NCBI GenBank assembly: GCA_010672965.1
Contig: JAAHFN010000010.1
Coordinates: 24,701-88,700 of the forward strand
DNA: 64,000 nucleotides
Source: Oscillatoria sp. SIO1A7
Lineage (GTDB): Bacteria > Cyanobacteriota > Cyanobacteriia > Cyanobacteriales > Laspinemataceae
Direction of reading: 5' to 3'
A model generated the notes under the pieces. That model saw nothing but the letters and a program-made list of their open reading frames with translations. It searched no databases and was not told the DNA's origin. Made by a program: the position numbers and the translations under genes. Of this stretch, positions 35,321 to 43,743 are shown in pieces (positions within the stretch are counted from its first letter, which is position 1; each line of letters starts with the position of its first letter).

Positions 35321-35979
35321 ATAGTGAAGAATTTGAGGTGACAGAAATTAATAAAAAAATTAAAGAGGTCAGCATAGATGGAGGAAAAGTAAGAATAAGA
35401 AGTGGCCAGAAAGGAGTGAGTTGTTATTTCCGAGACTACAAAGCCGCAAGAGTAAACAGTCATTACTATGGAGCCTTTTTTCAAGATAATATTTCCTTAA
35501 CAGACTGTATAAATAGTCAAGATAGTGAAAAGATAATTACCTGTATTGGAGATGGCCATGAAGGGATATGGAATTTATTTAAAGAAATTTCCGTTGAGTC
35601 AAAAAGACGAGAAATATTAGACTGGTATCATCTGGTGGAAAATCTATACAAGGTCGGTGGTTCCTTAAAAAGACTATCAAAAGCGAAAAACATGTTATGG
35701 GTTGGAAAAACAGAAGAAGCAAGTAAATTATTTGTGGGTCTAAAAGGTAAAAATGCAGCAAATTTTCCTGCTTATTTAGAAAAACATAAACAGAGAATAG
35801 TCAATTACAAATTGCTGCAAGAAAAAGGCTTATGTTCTATTGGCTCGGGAGCTGTAGAGTCTGCTATAAAACAAATTTCAGCTAGAATAAAAATTTCAGG
35901 AGCGCAATGGAATGCAGAAAATGTTAACCAAATTTTACAGCTCCGTTGTTGGTATTTGAACGAACAATTAGCTAGCTAA
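35305..35979 (+). CDS. ISKra4-family transposase, catalytic ORF
   Basis: 224 residues from a TTG in the track; the natural product is probably made by frameshifting from the upstream ORF. VSIDGGKVRIRSGQKG holds the first catalytic Asp, CIGDGHEGIWNLF the second region, ILDWYHLVENLYKVGGSL is the family hallmark, and GSGAVESAIKQISARIKISGAQW carries the Glu. It overlaps the first ORF by 16 bases and lies wholly inside the 18-bp terminal repeats. There are no internal stops, so the element may still be active if frameshifting works. Confidence 0.85.
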   Translation: MQRQVNSEEFEVTEINKKIKEVSIDGGKVRIRSGQKGVSCYFRDYKAARVNSHYYGAFFQDNISLTDCINSQDSEKIITCIGDGHEGIWNLFKEISVESKRREILDWYHLVENLYKVGGSLKRLSKAKNMLWVGKTEEASKLFVGLKGKNAANFPAYLEKHKQRIVNYKLLQEKGLCSIGSGAVESAIKQISARIKISGAQWNAENVNQILQLRCWYLNEQLAS

Positions 35980-36361
35980 TTGCTCGGGGGAGTAAGAGAG
36001 TAAGGTTATAAGAATAAATTAAATTATTTTTGTAAATGCCAAATATATTAAAATAATTGGCAATTTTTGTGCTACTTGTTTTAATACCACTCTTGCTTAG
36101 ATATTCCTATGTGTCTCACTTGTGGATAAGTCCTCTATCGGGCGTTCCGATTCGTCAAGAAAAAAGGAAACGACTTCAGTTACTGAAACAAAATTGAAAT
36201 GCACCCGTTTAATATCATAGCCTTTACCACTTGACCTCCAGACACCTTCTCTCCCAGTTTAACTCCGACGTAGCTCGTTGATTTTACTCTCTATCCCAAT
36301 TTCATCAATTATTCCAGCTACCAAACCGAGGTGGTCGCTCATTAGTGATTTCTACTGACAT

Positions 36362-36509
36362 AATATTGCTTTCAAGCTCGCAACTGTACCTCAAATATGA
36401 CACAAAAGTCGTCATTATCGCGGGCTGGCTTTTTGAGTATATATACTCAATAATCTCACAAACCTTACATACTACAACTTGTAGCGTGTACTCTAGATTA
36501 ACTGAGTAT
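36362..36509. other. Outer flank of the IS1634 relic
   Basis: The segment upstream of the IS1634 start has GGGCTGGCTTTTTGAGTAT, the palindrome GAGTATATATACTC and TACTACAACTTGTAGCGTGT. A loosely similar arrangement (GGCCAGAATTTGTTGAGCAT, then AAATACTCAACG, then CTACATGCTACAA) lies at 63911-63994, so both may be IS1634-type outer ends. No gene is present. Confidence 0.4.
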
Positions 36510-36513
36510 AATT

Positions 36514-38060
36514 AGGGCTTGCTGAATAAGCCGTATCGAGGCAGTTCCGAGGCAAATTCATTGGAAAAAGGGCGCAAAAATGCCGGAAATAGCCGCGAAG
36601 GGTCCCATAATTGGGAGAAAGTGCAAGGGTTTTCCGAGGCTTCGCGCCTATTTTTCTTGCATTTTTACGGGTACAAAACCGCCCCAAATCCTTACCCCGC
36701 TTGGGTTTTAGAATTATACAGCAAGCCCTAATTAAGGAAAAATTAGGCATCAGCGACAGGGAAACAATAGAACAAATAAAGGAAAACCCTTACTTACAAT
36801 ATTTTATAGGTAAAGAGTATTACAGTAATGAAGCACCATTTGAAGCATCAACGATGGTTCATTTTAGGCAAAGAATAAGCGCAAGTGTAGTTAAAGAAAT
36901 AAATAAAAGAATGGTCGAAAAATCTAGAGAAGAATGGGAGGAAGTGCCAGAAAAAAAGTCAGGGGAGGAGCGCGGAAAAGAAAATAGAGGAAAATTATTG
37001 ATGGATGCGACAATAGGACCGGCAGACATAAGATACCCGACAGACGTAGGATTATTAAATGAGGCGAGAAAGGTAACAGAGAAGGTCATAGATATCTTAT
37101 ACGAATCTCTAAAGGGGAAATTAAATAAAAAACCAAGGACTTATAGACAAAAAGCTAGAAAAAAATATCTAGCTATAGCAAAAAAGCGAAAGCCGTCGAG
37201 AAAAGAAAGAAAAAAAGCTCAAAAAAAACAACTTCAATACATAAAGAGAAATCTCAAACACATAGAAGGATTGATAGAGGAAGAGGCAAGGCTAGAAAGA
37301 TTAAATAGCAAGGAATACAGGAAATTTTTGATAGCCAATGAGATTTATCGTCAGCAAAAATGGATGTGGGAAAACAATACAGAAAAGATAGAAGATAGAA
37401 TAGTAAGTTTGACTCAGCCTCATATACGTCCAATTAAGAGAGGGAAAGCAGGAGCTGATACGGAATTTGGGGCAAAAATATCAGCAAGCTGTTATTACGG
37501 TGATGTGTTTTTGGAACGCGAAGGAGAGGATAATTATAATGAAAGTGGAGAGCTAAAAGCACAGGTAGAAGCGTATAAAGAATATACGGGATATTATCCA
37601 GAGTCGGTTCATGTAGATAAAATTTATAGAACGAGAGAGAATCGAAAATGGTGTAAGGAAAAAGGAATAAGAATAAGCGGCACACCTTTAGGACGTCCGC
37701 CAAAAAATATGAGTAGAGAGGCAAAAAAACAAGCTCAGTTAGATGAAAGAGTTCGCAACGAAATTGAGGTAAAATTTGGGTTGGGAAAAAGAAGATTTAG
37801 CCTCAACAGGGTGATGACTAAGCTGGCCGAAACCTCGGAGACAGCGATCGCAGTTACTTTTTTGGTTATGAATCTTTCTGTCCTGTACCGGCGACAGGCA
37901 AGTTGTCTTTTTTTGGCTCAATTTTATCGTTATCTTCAAGTCTATCTAGGATAGCATACCAAAGCGGTGGACTTAAACATCAAGTTTTCTCACTTTATAT
38001 AGGACTTAAGAGAAATCATTAACTCGTCCCCTGGTTTTTACGACTTATTCAGCAAGCCCT
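36514..38060 (+). mobile_element. IS5-type (IS1182-like) element with a MITE-like left end
   Basis: Left end AGGGCTTGCTGAATAAG (36514-36530) and right end CTTATTCAGCAAGCCCT (38044-38060) are exact inverted repeats, both flanked by AATT. A third end, ATACAGCAAGCCCT, occurs inside at 36716-36729 and is again followed by AATT. Thus 36514-36729 looks like a 216-bp MITE of the same family, followed by a transposase gene without its original 5' part. Confidence 0.75.
36611..37954 (+). CDS. IS5-family (IS1182-like) transposase, 5'-truncated
   Basis: The genuine transposase part begins near ALIKEKLGISDRETIEQIKENP (about 36730). The 40 residues before it are translated MITE sequence. The catalytic domain shows LLMDATIGPADIRYPTDV (first Asp), a long basic coiled insert (RKKYLAIAKKRKPSRKERKK), YPESVHVDKIYRTRENR (second Asp) and KRRFSLNRVMTKLAETSETA (Glu near the end). 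Normal relatives carry about 70-80 more N-terminal residues of the DUF772 domain, so this copy is probably inactive although the frame is open. Confidence 0.8.
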   Translation: MGESARVFRGFAPIFLAFLRVQNRPKSLPRLGFRIIQQALIKEKLGISDRETIEQIKENPYLQYFIGKEYYSNEAPFEASTMVHFRQRISASVVKEINKRMVEKSREEWEEVPEKKSGEERGKENRGKLLMDATIGPADIRYPTDVGLLNEARKVTEKVIDILYESLKGKLNKKPRTYRQKARKKYLAIAKKRKPSRKERKKAQKKQLQYIKRNLKHIEGLIEEEARLERLNSKEYRKFLIANEIYRQQKWMWENNTEKIEDRIVSLTQPHIRPIKRGKAGADTEFGAKISASCYYGDVFLEREGEDNYNESGELKAQVEAYKEYTGYYPESVHVDKIYRTRENRKWCKEKGIRISGTPLGRPPKNMSREAKKQAQLDERVRNEIEVKFGLGKRRFSLNRVMTKLAETSETAIAVTFLVMNLSVLYRRQASCLFLAQFYRYLQVYLG

Positions 38061-38132
38061 AATTATTAATGCCCCTAATGCCATCCTAAAAGGTTTGGCT
38101 GGCGCTCCCATGCTTTCTGAAAGTTGTCTGTT

Positions 38133-39394
38133 ATGCCAAACCCTAAACCAACGCAAATTCTCCTGTCGGACCTGGAGCGAGACTGTTTGGAGTCGATAAT
38201 TTGTTGTACCAGTAAACCGTATCGTCTAGTACAGCGCGCTCAATTAATTCTCCTGGCCGCTCAAGGTCAAAGTAATACTGCTATTGCCGAGCAAATACAC
38301 TTGGGGCGACGGGGAGTACGAGAGTGGCGCAATCGTTGGTATCGGGCCTGCGAACAGTGGTCGCAGGACATGAGCAGTGAAACCGCTAAGCACTTGTTGC
38401 CGGGGAAGATTGAAGCTGTTCTAAGCGATCGTCCTCGTTCTGGCAGTCCTGGCAAGTTTGGTGTAGAGCAAATTGTAGAAATCGTGGCACAAGAAAAGCG
38501 AACCTCCTGCTACCACTGGCCGCCCTATCAGTCATTGGACGCCAAGAGAACTTGCGGACGAAGCGATAAAACGAAGGCTAGTCCAGGAAATTTCGCCCCG
38601 CAGTGTGGGGCGTTTTTTAAAATGAGGCTACGTTAAAGCCACATCGAAATCGCTACTGGCTCAATCACATCCCCAAAGACCGTTCTGTATTTGAGCAACA
38701 AGTCAAGGAAATTTGTCAGTGGCATCAACAGGCATCACAGTTGATGAAGCAGGGGACTCATGTGGTCAGCACTGATGAAATGACTGGCATCCAAGCACTG
38801 GAGAGAGAGTATCCTCATCAAGGGATGAAACCAGGACAGGTCGAGCGCATTGAATTCAACTATATTCGTCACGGCACCCTATCATTGATTGCCACTTGGC
38901 ACGTCGGCCAGGGACAAAGCAGTTGTCCCTATATCGGACCTTCCTCGCACAGAAGCCGATTTTGCTGCACACATTGAACAGGTAATTGATACAGACCCTG
39001 ATGCAAGAAGAGTGCTTTATTGTTGACCAGCTCAATACCCATAAGTCTGAGACGTTGGTTCGCCTGGTGGCCGAAAGAGAAAATTTGGATCTGGTTTTAG
39101 GCAAGAAGAGAAAGTCTGGCATTCTCCAGTCCATGGCCACCCGCATGGAGTTTCTGAGTAATGCCCAACGACGAATTCGCTTTGTCTATATCCCCAAACA
39201 TACTTCCTGGCTTAATCAGATAGAATGCTGGTTCGCGCATTCTGGTCAGACGTCTGCTCAAACGGGGCAATTTTACCTCGACTAAGGATCTAAAAGAGCA
39301 AATAGAGGCATTTATTGAGTATTTCAATCGACGCTGGGCCAAACCATTCAATTGGAAGTTCAAGGGCTTTGAAGAGGCTTGTAAGACTGGGTAG
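38133..39394 (+). pseudogene. IS630-family transposase, frameshifted
   Basis: The start MPNPKPTQILLSDLERDCLE and the helix-turn-helix part (GQSNTAIAEQIHLGRRGVREWRNRW) are open to about 38490. The frame then shifts: HWTPRELADEAIKRRLV and FEQQVKEICQWHQQASQLMK are read in other frames. The catalytic motifs VSTDEMTGIQALE, EECFIVDQLNTHKSE and HTSWLNQIECWF survive in pieces, and the C-terminus (EYFNRRWAKPFNWKFKGFEE) is in a further frame ending at 39394. At least four frame changes make it non-functional. Confidence 0.85.
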
Positions 39395-39888
39395 TTACTT
39401 CTGCCGCGCTGCACTAGCTAGTTGGCTAGCAAGAGAACCAATTCGGTTATGGTTTACTCACATTACCCCCGGCTTCAGTCCTGGGGTCGTGACTCCCAAA
39501 TCTGCGGGAATTGCCGTTGCTCCATCTGTTCCGATTCGGCTTTGTTTGATAATCCGCACTTGTGCGAGTTCGGTCTGGAAGGGAATCGAGCATCCTGGGC
39601 TTAGCCATTTTGGCTATTGAGGACATTAGTCAAGTTATCATAGAGTCTAAGGACTCCATGCTGGGCGTACATCACAGGGACTTACCACCCAAACGAATCG
39701 CACTCTCAAATAAGTGTAATAAACGATCGGGCCAATGAAACGTTTGGGCGATAGCATCCCCTTTGACCATCTCTGCTGTATAACGGGGAGTCAGCTAGAG
39801 CTAAAAGCTGTTGGCGCAGCCTGCGCGGAGCTTCTGAGCTGTTGGGCTCCGCCCTTCCCGCAGGGTGAGCTGAGAGCTTTTTTGCCCA
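39395..39888. other. Intergenic debris right of IS630, no supported gene
   Basis: About 490 bases. Short open frames exist (for example 39422-39604 with several Cys and His), but they match no family I know, and competing frames on the other strand are equally open. GCGCAGCCTGCGCGGAGC (39817-39834) is a repeat type common in cyanobacterial spacers. Confidence 0.4.
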
Positions 39889-39968
39889 ATTCCCAATTCC
39901 CAATTCCCAATTCCCAATTCCCAATTCCCAATTCCCAATTCCCAATTCCCCATGCCCAATGCCCAACC
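39889..39968. repeat. Heptanucleotide tandem repeat CCCAATT, about eight units
   Basis: CCCAATT repeats head to tail about eight times and grades into CCCATGC/CCCAATG units. It abuts the stop codon of the DUF928 gene. Related GCCCAAT runs occur at about 50100, 57627 and 58540. These are cyanobacterial STRRs. Confidence 0.88.
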
Positions 39969-40817
39969 TCAACATCCCCCCCATCCAATCTGCTCTGGTG
40001 GATTGGGGTTGTATCTTTCTAGGGGTTCGGGAGAATAAGTCTCTAAACCAACAGACTCTAAAAGCTCGGCCCACTGGGACGCAAAAATAGAGTTTTCGGG
40101 TCCTTTTTTCCGCAGCTCTGCAAGAACGGCTAAAGTGTCGTACCAAAGACCAGCACCGGCAAAAATAGGGGCGCGTGCTTCCAGGGGAGCCTGCTCTAAT
40201 TGATTTTTAAGGCTGGGATCCATTTCGACCCGCTCAATCCACCCCATCACCGACAAATCTCCAGAGCGATCGTCGGGATTGCAAACCAGGCCAAACTCCC
40301 AAATATAATTTTTGCTCAGTTCTAAGGGGGGGATATTCTCTACTGGAAAGTCAAGTTTGATAATTCCCGATCTGCCAGCTACATTCACAGTTGTTTCGTA
40401 CAGTAGATTATCATCCTCATCAAACAGGACAAACTCTGCGTTTTGTGCGAAAGTAGGAGGAACGTAAACGAAAAACGTAGGATATGCTGCTGTAGTTTGC
40501 CCTAGAGTAGCTGCGGGTACTAAGGCAGTAACTGGTTTTTCTGGGCAGCCACAGGGACAGCAGCGAACTTGTCTCGACATTCGCTGGGTATTCGGCCCGG
40601 TTTTAGGAAGCTGTACGTTAGGCTCTACAAATCTAATTTCTTCTGACCCAATCGATCGAGATTGCGCTAAAGCCTTCATTTTGCTGGGAACAATTTCTCC
40701 CGCTGCCAATATACCTAGCATGGGTAAAAGAGAAAATAGGAACCTGTTCCCAAGCCAGCGCTTTTCTCTAAAAACATCTAAAGTAGAATTATTTTTTTGC
40801 ATCAATTGCCAAAGCAT
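39969..40817 (-). CDS. DUF928 domain protein, exported
   Basis: A 282-residue cyanobacterial DUF928 protein. A basic start followed by [22 protein letters not shown] and ALAQ is a signal peptide with a plausible cleavage after ALA-Q. The domain includes [77 protein letters not shown] and [19 protein letters not shown], the usual family blocks. Function is unknown; some relatives neighbour CHAT-domain genes. The last residues (PEQIGWGGC) lie next to an STRR. Confidence 0.86.
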   Translation of the reverse strand: MLWQLMQKNNSTLDVFREKRWLGNRFLFSLLPMLGILAAGEIVPSKMKALAQSRSIGSEEIRFVEPNVQLPKTGPNTQRMSRQVRCCPCGCPEKPVTALVPAATLGQTTAAYPTFFVYVPPTFAQNAEFVLFDEDDNLLYETTVNVAGRSGIIKLDFPVENIPPLELSKNYIWEFGLVCNPDDRSGDLSVMGWIERVEMDPSLKNQLEQAPLEARAPIFAGAGLWYDTLAVLAELRKKGPENSIFASQWAELLESVGLETYSPEPLERYNPNPPEQIGWGGC

Positions 40818-40931
40818 AAGGTGGTGTATTTTTTAGCTTTTAGGTTTTGGATGCACTCTTTACTTAGCCTTGTTGCTTTTTTTCTGTTAATCGCATAAAC
40901 GATTCAAGGTCGCTTTCTATAAATAATTTAG

Positions 40932-40961
40932 TAAAGCCGATACGCGAGATGTTCGGCTTTA
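40932..40961. terminator. Putative hairpin terminator in the DUF2301-DUF928 gap
   Basis: TAAAGCCGA and its reverse complement TCGGCTTTA are separated by 12 bases. On the plus strand the stem is followed by CCCTTTTTCTCG. The flanking genes run on the minus strand, where the trailing sequence is not T-rich, so the function as a terminator is uncertain. Confidence 0.4.
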
Positions 40962-40978
40962 CCCTTTTTCTCGTTAGA

Positions 40979-41130
40979 TATAGCGTTTCTCAAATTGATG
41001 TGAATAATCACCGGCGTTGCATCCCAATATGAGAGTTGCCGTTAGGAGCCCGGAGATTGTCGAAGGGATGCTGTCGCCCCTACGTTTCTAGGGTCCGATC
41101 CTTTATTACACTTATTTGAGAAACGCTATA
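40979..41130. mobile_element. MITE-E, 152 bp with 17-bp perfect terminal repeats
   Basis: TATAGCGTTTCTCAAAT (40979-40995) and ATTTGAGAAACGCTATA (41114-41130) are exact inverted repeats. The interior holds GGGATGCTGTCGCCCCTACG, shared with the GGGGCGACAGCATTCC family. TA at both tips suits a TA-target (IS630/Tc1-like) mover. No coding sequence inside. Confidence 0.75.
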
Positions 41131-41137
41131 AAAGCTA

Positions 41138-41797
41138 TTAGGCTTGTTTTGCAGAACGCTGCTGTTTTAAATAGGCAAAAACGCTTTTGTCACCTATGTC
41201 CGCTGGAATGTCTTGAAATGTTTTGCGTAGGGCAAAGACCATAAATAATACTGCCCAGGTAGCTAGCAATAGTTTTTCTCCGTAAGGGGACAAAAAACCA
41301 AGTAGATGACCTAATATAAGTACGGGGACTACCGGCGTCAGCAGTTTAGTTTCCAAGCGATTAAAGCAAAATGCTTCTTTAAAATAGATGCCAGCTAATG
41401 CGGCAAAGGTGAAGCTAAGGCAAAATAGGGCTATTGGGTCTTTGTAAGCAGCGATCGCCATTGGTTCTGCACTGGTCAGGGTTAGCCAAATTGCTGCAGC
41501 GCCGCCGACAACCCAGAATAATTGCAAGACGCGATGTAAGATAGCAAGGTAAATGTGAATCGTCATCAAGCTAACCCCTAGTGCTAAATAAAAGCAAAGA
41601 TACAGCGGGGTTAGCCAGCGAACGGTAGCAGGGTCGGCAGACAATAATGCCAAGGTTGCACCAACGCCAAAGCAAAGTGCTGCTACCATTAAGCCCGTGC
41701 GATATACGATTACGCCCTTAGCGTCCTCTGACGTAATCGTGAAATCGCCAAACTGCCCTTGATATACTCTGGAAGTTAATTCTTGTTGCTCTGTCAT
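41138..41797 (-). CDS. DUF2301 integral membrane protein
   Basis: A 219-residue membrane protein matching the DUF2301 family, conserved in cyanobacteria. The start YQGQFGDFTITSEDAKGVIVYRTGL is characteristic. At least six hydrophobic helices follow (for example MVAALCFGVGATLALLSA, WLTPLYLCFYLALGVSLM, VLQLFWVVGGAAAIWLTL, LALCLSFTFAALAGIYFKE-like, TPVVPVLILGHLLGFLSP, KLLLATWAVLFMVFAL). Function is unknown. Its stop lies 7 bases from MITE-E. Confidence 0.84.
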   Translation of the reverse strand: MTEQQELTSRVYQGQFGDFTITSEDAKGVIVYRTGLMVAALCFGVGATLALLSADPATVRWLTPLYLCFYLALGVSLMTIHIYLAILHRVLQLFWVVGGAAAIWLTLTSAEPMAIAAYKDPIALFCLSFTFAALAGIYFKEAFCFNRLETKLLTPVVPVLILGHLLGFLSPYGEKLLLATWAVLFMVFALRKTFQDIPADIGDKSVFAYLKQQRSAKQA

Positions 41798-42119
41798 ATA
41801 TTTTACTCCAATTGTAGGCTTTAGGTGATTTCTGGTAATAAAAGTACCTTATGGATCGGAGCCCGATGCCCCCTCTCGGGAGAGGGTTGGGGGTGGGCGC
41901 TGCTGCCGGGGAAAAACCCACCCCTTTTTCCCCTCCTGCGGGCGGTGTGGGTGGGTGGAGGGGAAGCGGTACTTTCCTTCCCAGAAGTCTCTTAAAGAGA
42001 TGGGGAAGGGTGAGGGCTTTGGGAAAACTGTGGAGACTGTGCGAAAAAATAAAATTATCCCAGACCCTACAGCCTACCGCCACACCCTATACCCTACATA
42101 AACCCCATACCTTATACCC
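41798..42119. repeat. Repeat-rich spacer ending in a minisatellite edge
   Basis: Contains a CCCCTCTCGGGAGAGGG palindrome (41870-41886), GGTTGGGGGTGGGCGC, CCTCCTGCGGGCGG and a run of ACCCTA/ACACCCTATACCC units up to 42120, where the SAM hydroxide adenosyltransferase relic is cut off. No gene. Confidence 0.6.
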
Positions 42120-42438
42120 TAGCTAAGTATCCCGCTAAACAGTCCGTTATCCGGTCCGACCAGGAACCCTTTTTATAATTCTAGAGCAACCGCTCTTCGA
42201 TCGCTTCCTACTCCAGGATCGACCACTGCCACATGCACCGTGTCTCCTGGGAAATAGGGATAAGCATCCATTAGACAAAAGCGAGCTGCGGCTATATCTT
42301 GAGCGGGAATATCGTGAGTTAGGTCGATCGCTCTTAGCTGGGGGTATTTATCAGAGCGATCGCACTTTTCATTGCCCCTACATAAATATCCTGCCAACCA
42401 AAATCTGTTAAAAGTGTTAGCAATCCGTTAGCAGTCAT
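42120..42438 (-). pseudogene. SAM hydroxide adenosyltransferase (DUF62) pseudogene
   Basis: ATG at 42438 begins MTANGLLTLLTDFGWQDIYVG and AMKSAIALI. A frame change near 42340 (in a C5 run) leads to PQLRAIDLTHDIPAQDIAA and FPGDTVHVAVVDPGVGSDRRAVALEL. An in-frame TAA follows, after which KGFLVGPDNGLFSGILS still matches the family to 42120. The remaining 150 or so residues are absent. The living enzyme cleaves SAM to adenosine and methionine. Confidence 0.85.
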
Positions 42439-42470
42439 CATTGATTTCTTCGACTTACATCTAGCGGGAC

Positions 42471-43650
42471 TTAGACAAAATTCAAGCCCAAATAAAGCCG
42501 AAACTCGCGAGGGTGAGAGGCAAATACATCAACATTGTTACCTAACCAACGTACAAAACGATAAGAGACGGCTATACGAAAAGCCTCTAATACTTCAACA
42601 AATGTTTTTAACGGCTTCGATGCCCATTGTCGAGCTATGCCACCAGTTAACCAATGCCAAAGAATAAAGGTATAAGCACAAAACACTAATATCCAATGAC
42701 GCTCAATACTTCTTTTACCTCTAGTCTGGTATTCTTTTACGCCTAACCACCCTTTGATATCGCGGTAAAAAACCTCAATCCAATTTCTTTGTGAATAGGT
42801 GGTTACAATCCATTCCGCTGTAGCTTTTTCAAAGGGAGCATTGGTTATTAAATAATCAATTTCTGTTGCCGATTCAACGTTTTTCGCATTCATAACGATA
42901 GCTACTGTTCGTTGACCCATTTCGGGAATTTCTACCTTTGTTGTTGCTACCCACACCTTACGAGGTTTTTGTAATTTCAGTTCTATACAACTGAAACTTG
43001 TTTCTGGTAATATTGCTGTCAGTTCATCTAATCTTAATGAAATTTTTTCCCCTGTCTCTATTTCTGCCTCTACATTTCTATTTTTAGCGAGAACACCAAT
43101 ATAAGTTAATCCTCTTTTTTCTAGTTCTTTTAAGAAGGATCTATTATTACCATAACCTCCATCTATTAAAGTTACTTTTGGACTATAACCTCGATTTAAG
43201 CATTTATCAATTAATTCCAAGGCTAATGAAGGTTTTTTCTTGAATGAGGGATTCTCTTTTCCTTTGTCTAACGAATCAGCGTGGATATATTGAGCTACAT
43301 CCAATGGTAAACTTCTTACTCCATCGTAAAGATGAGTTGTTACCATGACAATTCCATTATCAACTTTGCCTATCTCCCCAATATATTGTCGTCCAACTCC
43401 AGCAGTTAATGTTCCACTTTTTCTGTGTCCCGTGTCGTCCAATATTAAATTAAAGTTCTTACGAGATGGCTTGGTTTGACGAGAGGAATTCATAACCTCT
43501 AATCTCCTTTCATTGATAGCCTCGGCATCCCACGGAGATTCGGTTATAAAGTGATGCAATTTATTATAAGAAACCCCCACAGTATTTCTGGCTATTTGAG
43601 AGATATTTTTTCGCTCACTTTCCCCTAGTAGTCTGTCAAGATTTACTTAA
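42471..43650 (-). mobile_element. IS701-like family transposase, N-terminally truncated
   Basis: The open frame starts after a stop near 43651 with no ATG: LDRLLGESERKNISQIARN, then VGVSYNKLHHFITESPWDAEA and RQTKPSRKNFNLILDDTGHRKSG (first Asp), VTLIDGGYGNNRSFLKEL (second Asp) and YSQRNWIEVFYRDIKGWLGVKEYQTRG (Glu). The usual first 30-40 residues are missing. The element ends 30 bases upstream of the DUF62 relic start and may have removed its promoter. Confidence 0.83.
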
Positions 43651-43743
43651 CAACCTGATACATAGTATGGTAGTCTACAATCCAGATGCCGTTGCTCTCA
43701 TGCAGGGCCATAAATTATGGTGGTGCCGTCCCTGGCTATGCCT

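Larger units (their letters stand above)
34722..36206 (+). mobile_element. Complete ISKra4-family insertion sequence, 1485 bp
   Basis: Perfect 18-bp terminal inverted repeats GGGTGCATTTCAATTTTG at 34722-34739 and its reverse complement at 36189-36206. The flanks carry a 9-bp direct repeat GTTTAATAT (34713-34721 and 36207-36215), and removing the element with one copy rejoins the IS1634 sequence. Two ORFs in the plus direction encode the transposase. Perfect ends and target duplication point to recent insertion. Confidence 0.9.
33591..36361 (-). pseudogene. IS1634-family transposase pseudogene, interrupted by an ISKra4 element
   Basis: Pieces of one IS1634 transposase are read from right to left. 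ATG at 36361 gives MSVEITNE, a frame change leads to HLGLVAGIIDEIGIESKINEL, and another to VGVKLGEKVSGGQVVKAM up to 36216. The gene resumes at 34712 with LGLVSSPLYLFGKFFEGKATE and LNDDRLGRILDKLY, meets an in-frame TAA, then reads LYSSSFHVHGEYKTG and ITYGYSRDHRP. A 10-base duplication (34357-34376) shifts the frame before FVMDLVCTSDGDVPLWMRIG. The C-terminal third is decayed and stops at 33591. It cannot encode a working transposase. Confidence 0.82.

Noticed and set aside
36493..36750. 85-codon minus ORF in the IS5 left end
   Set aside because: Within the MITE-like terminal region; no domain.
39422..39604. Cys-rich frame resembling a TnpB zinc ribbon
   Set aside because: Cysteine spacing does not fit CxxC pairs of TnpB and no RuvC-like part is nearby.
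39889..39968. CRISPR-like short repeat run
   Set aside because: Uninterrupted heptamer tandem repeat without spacers.
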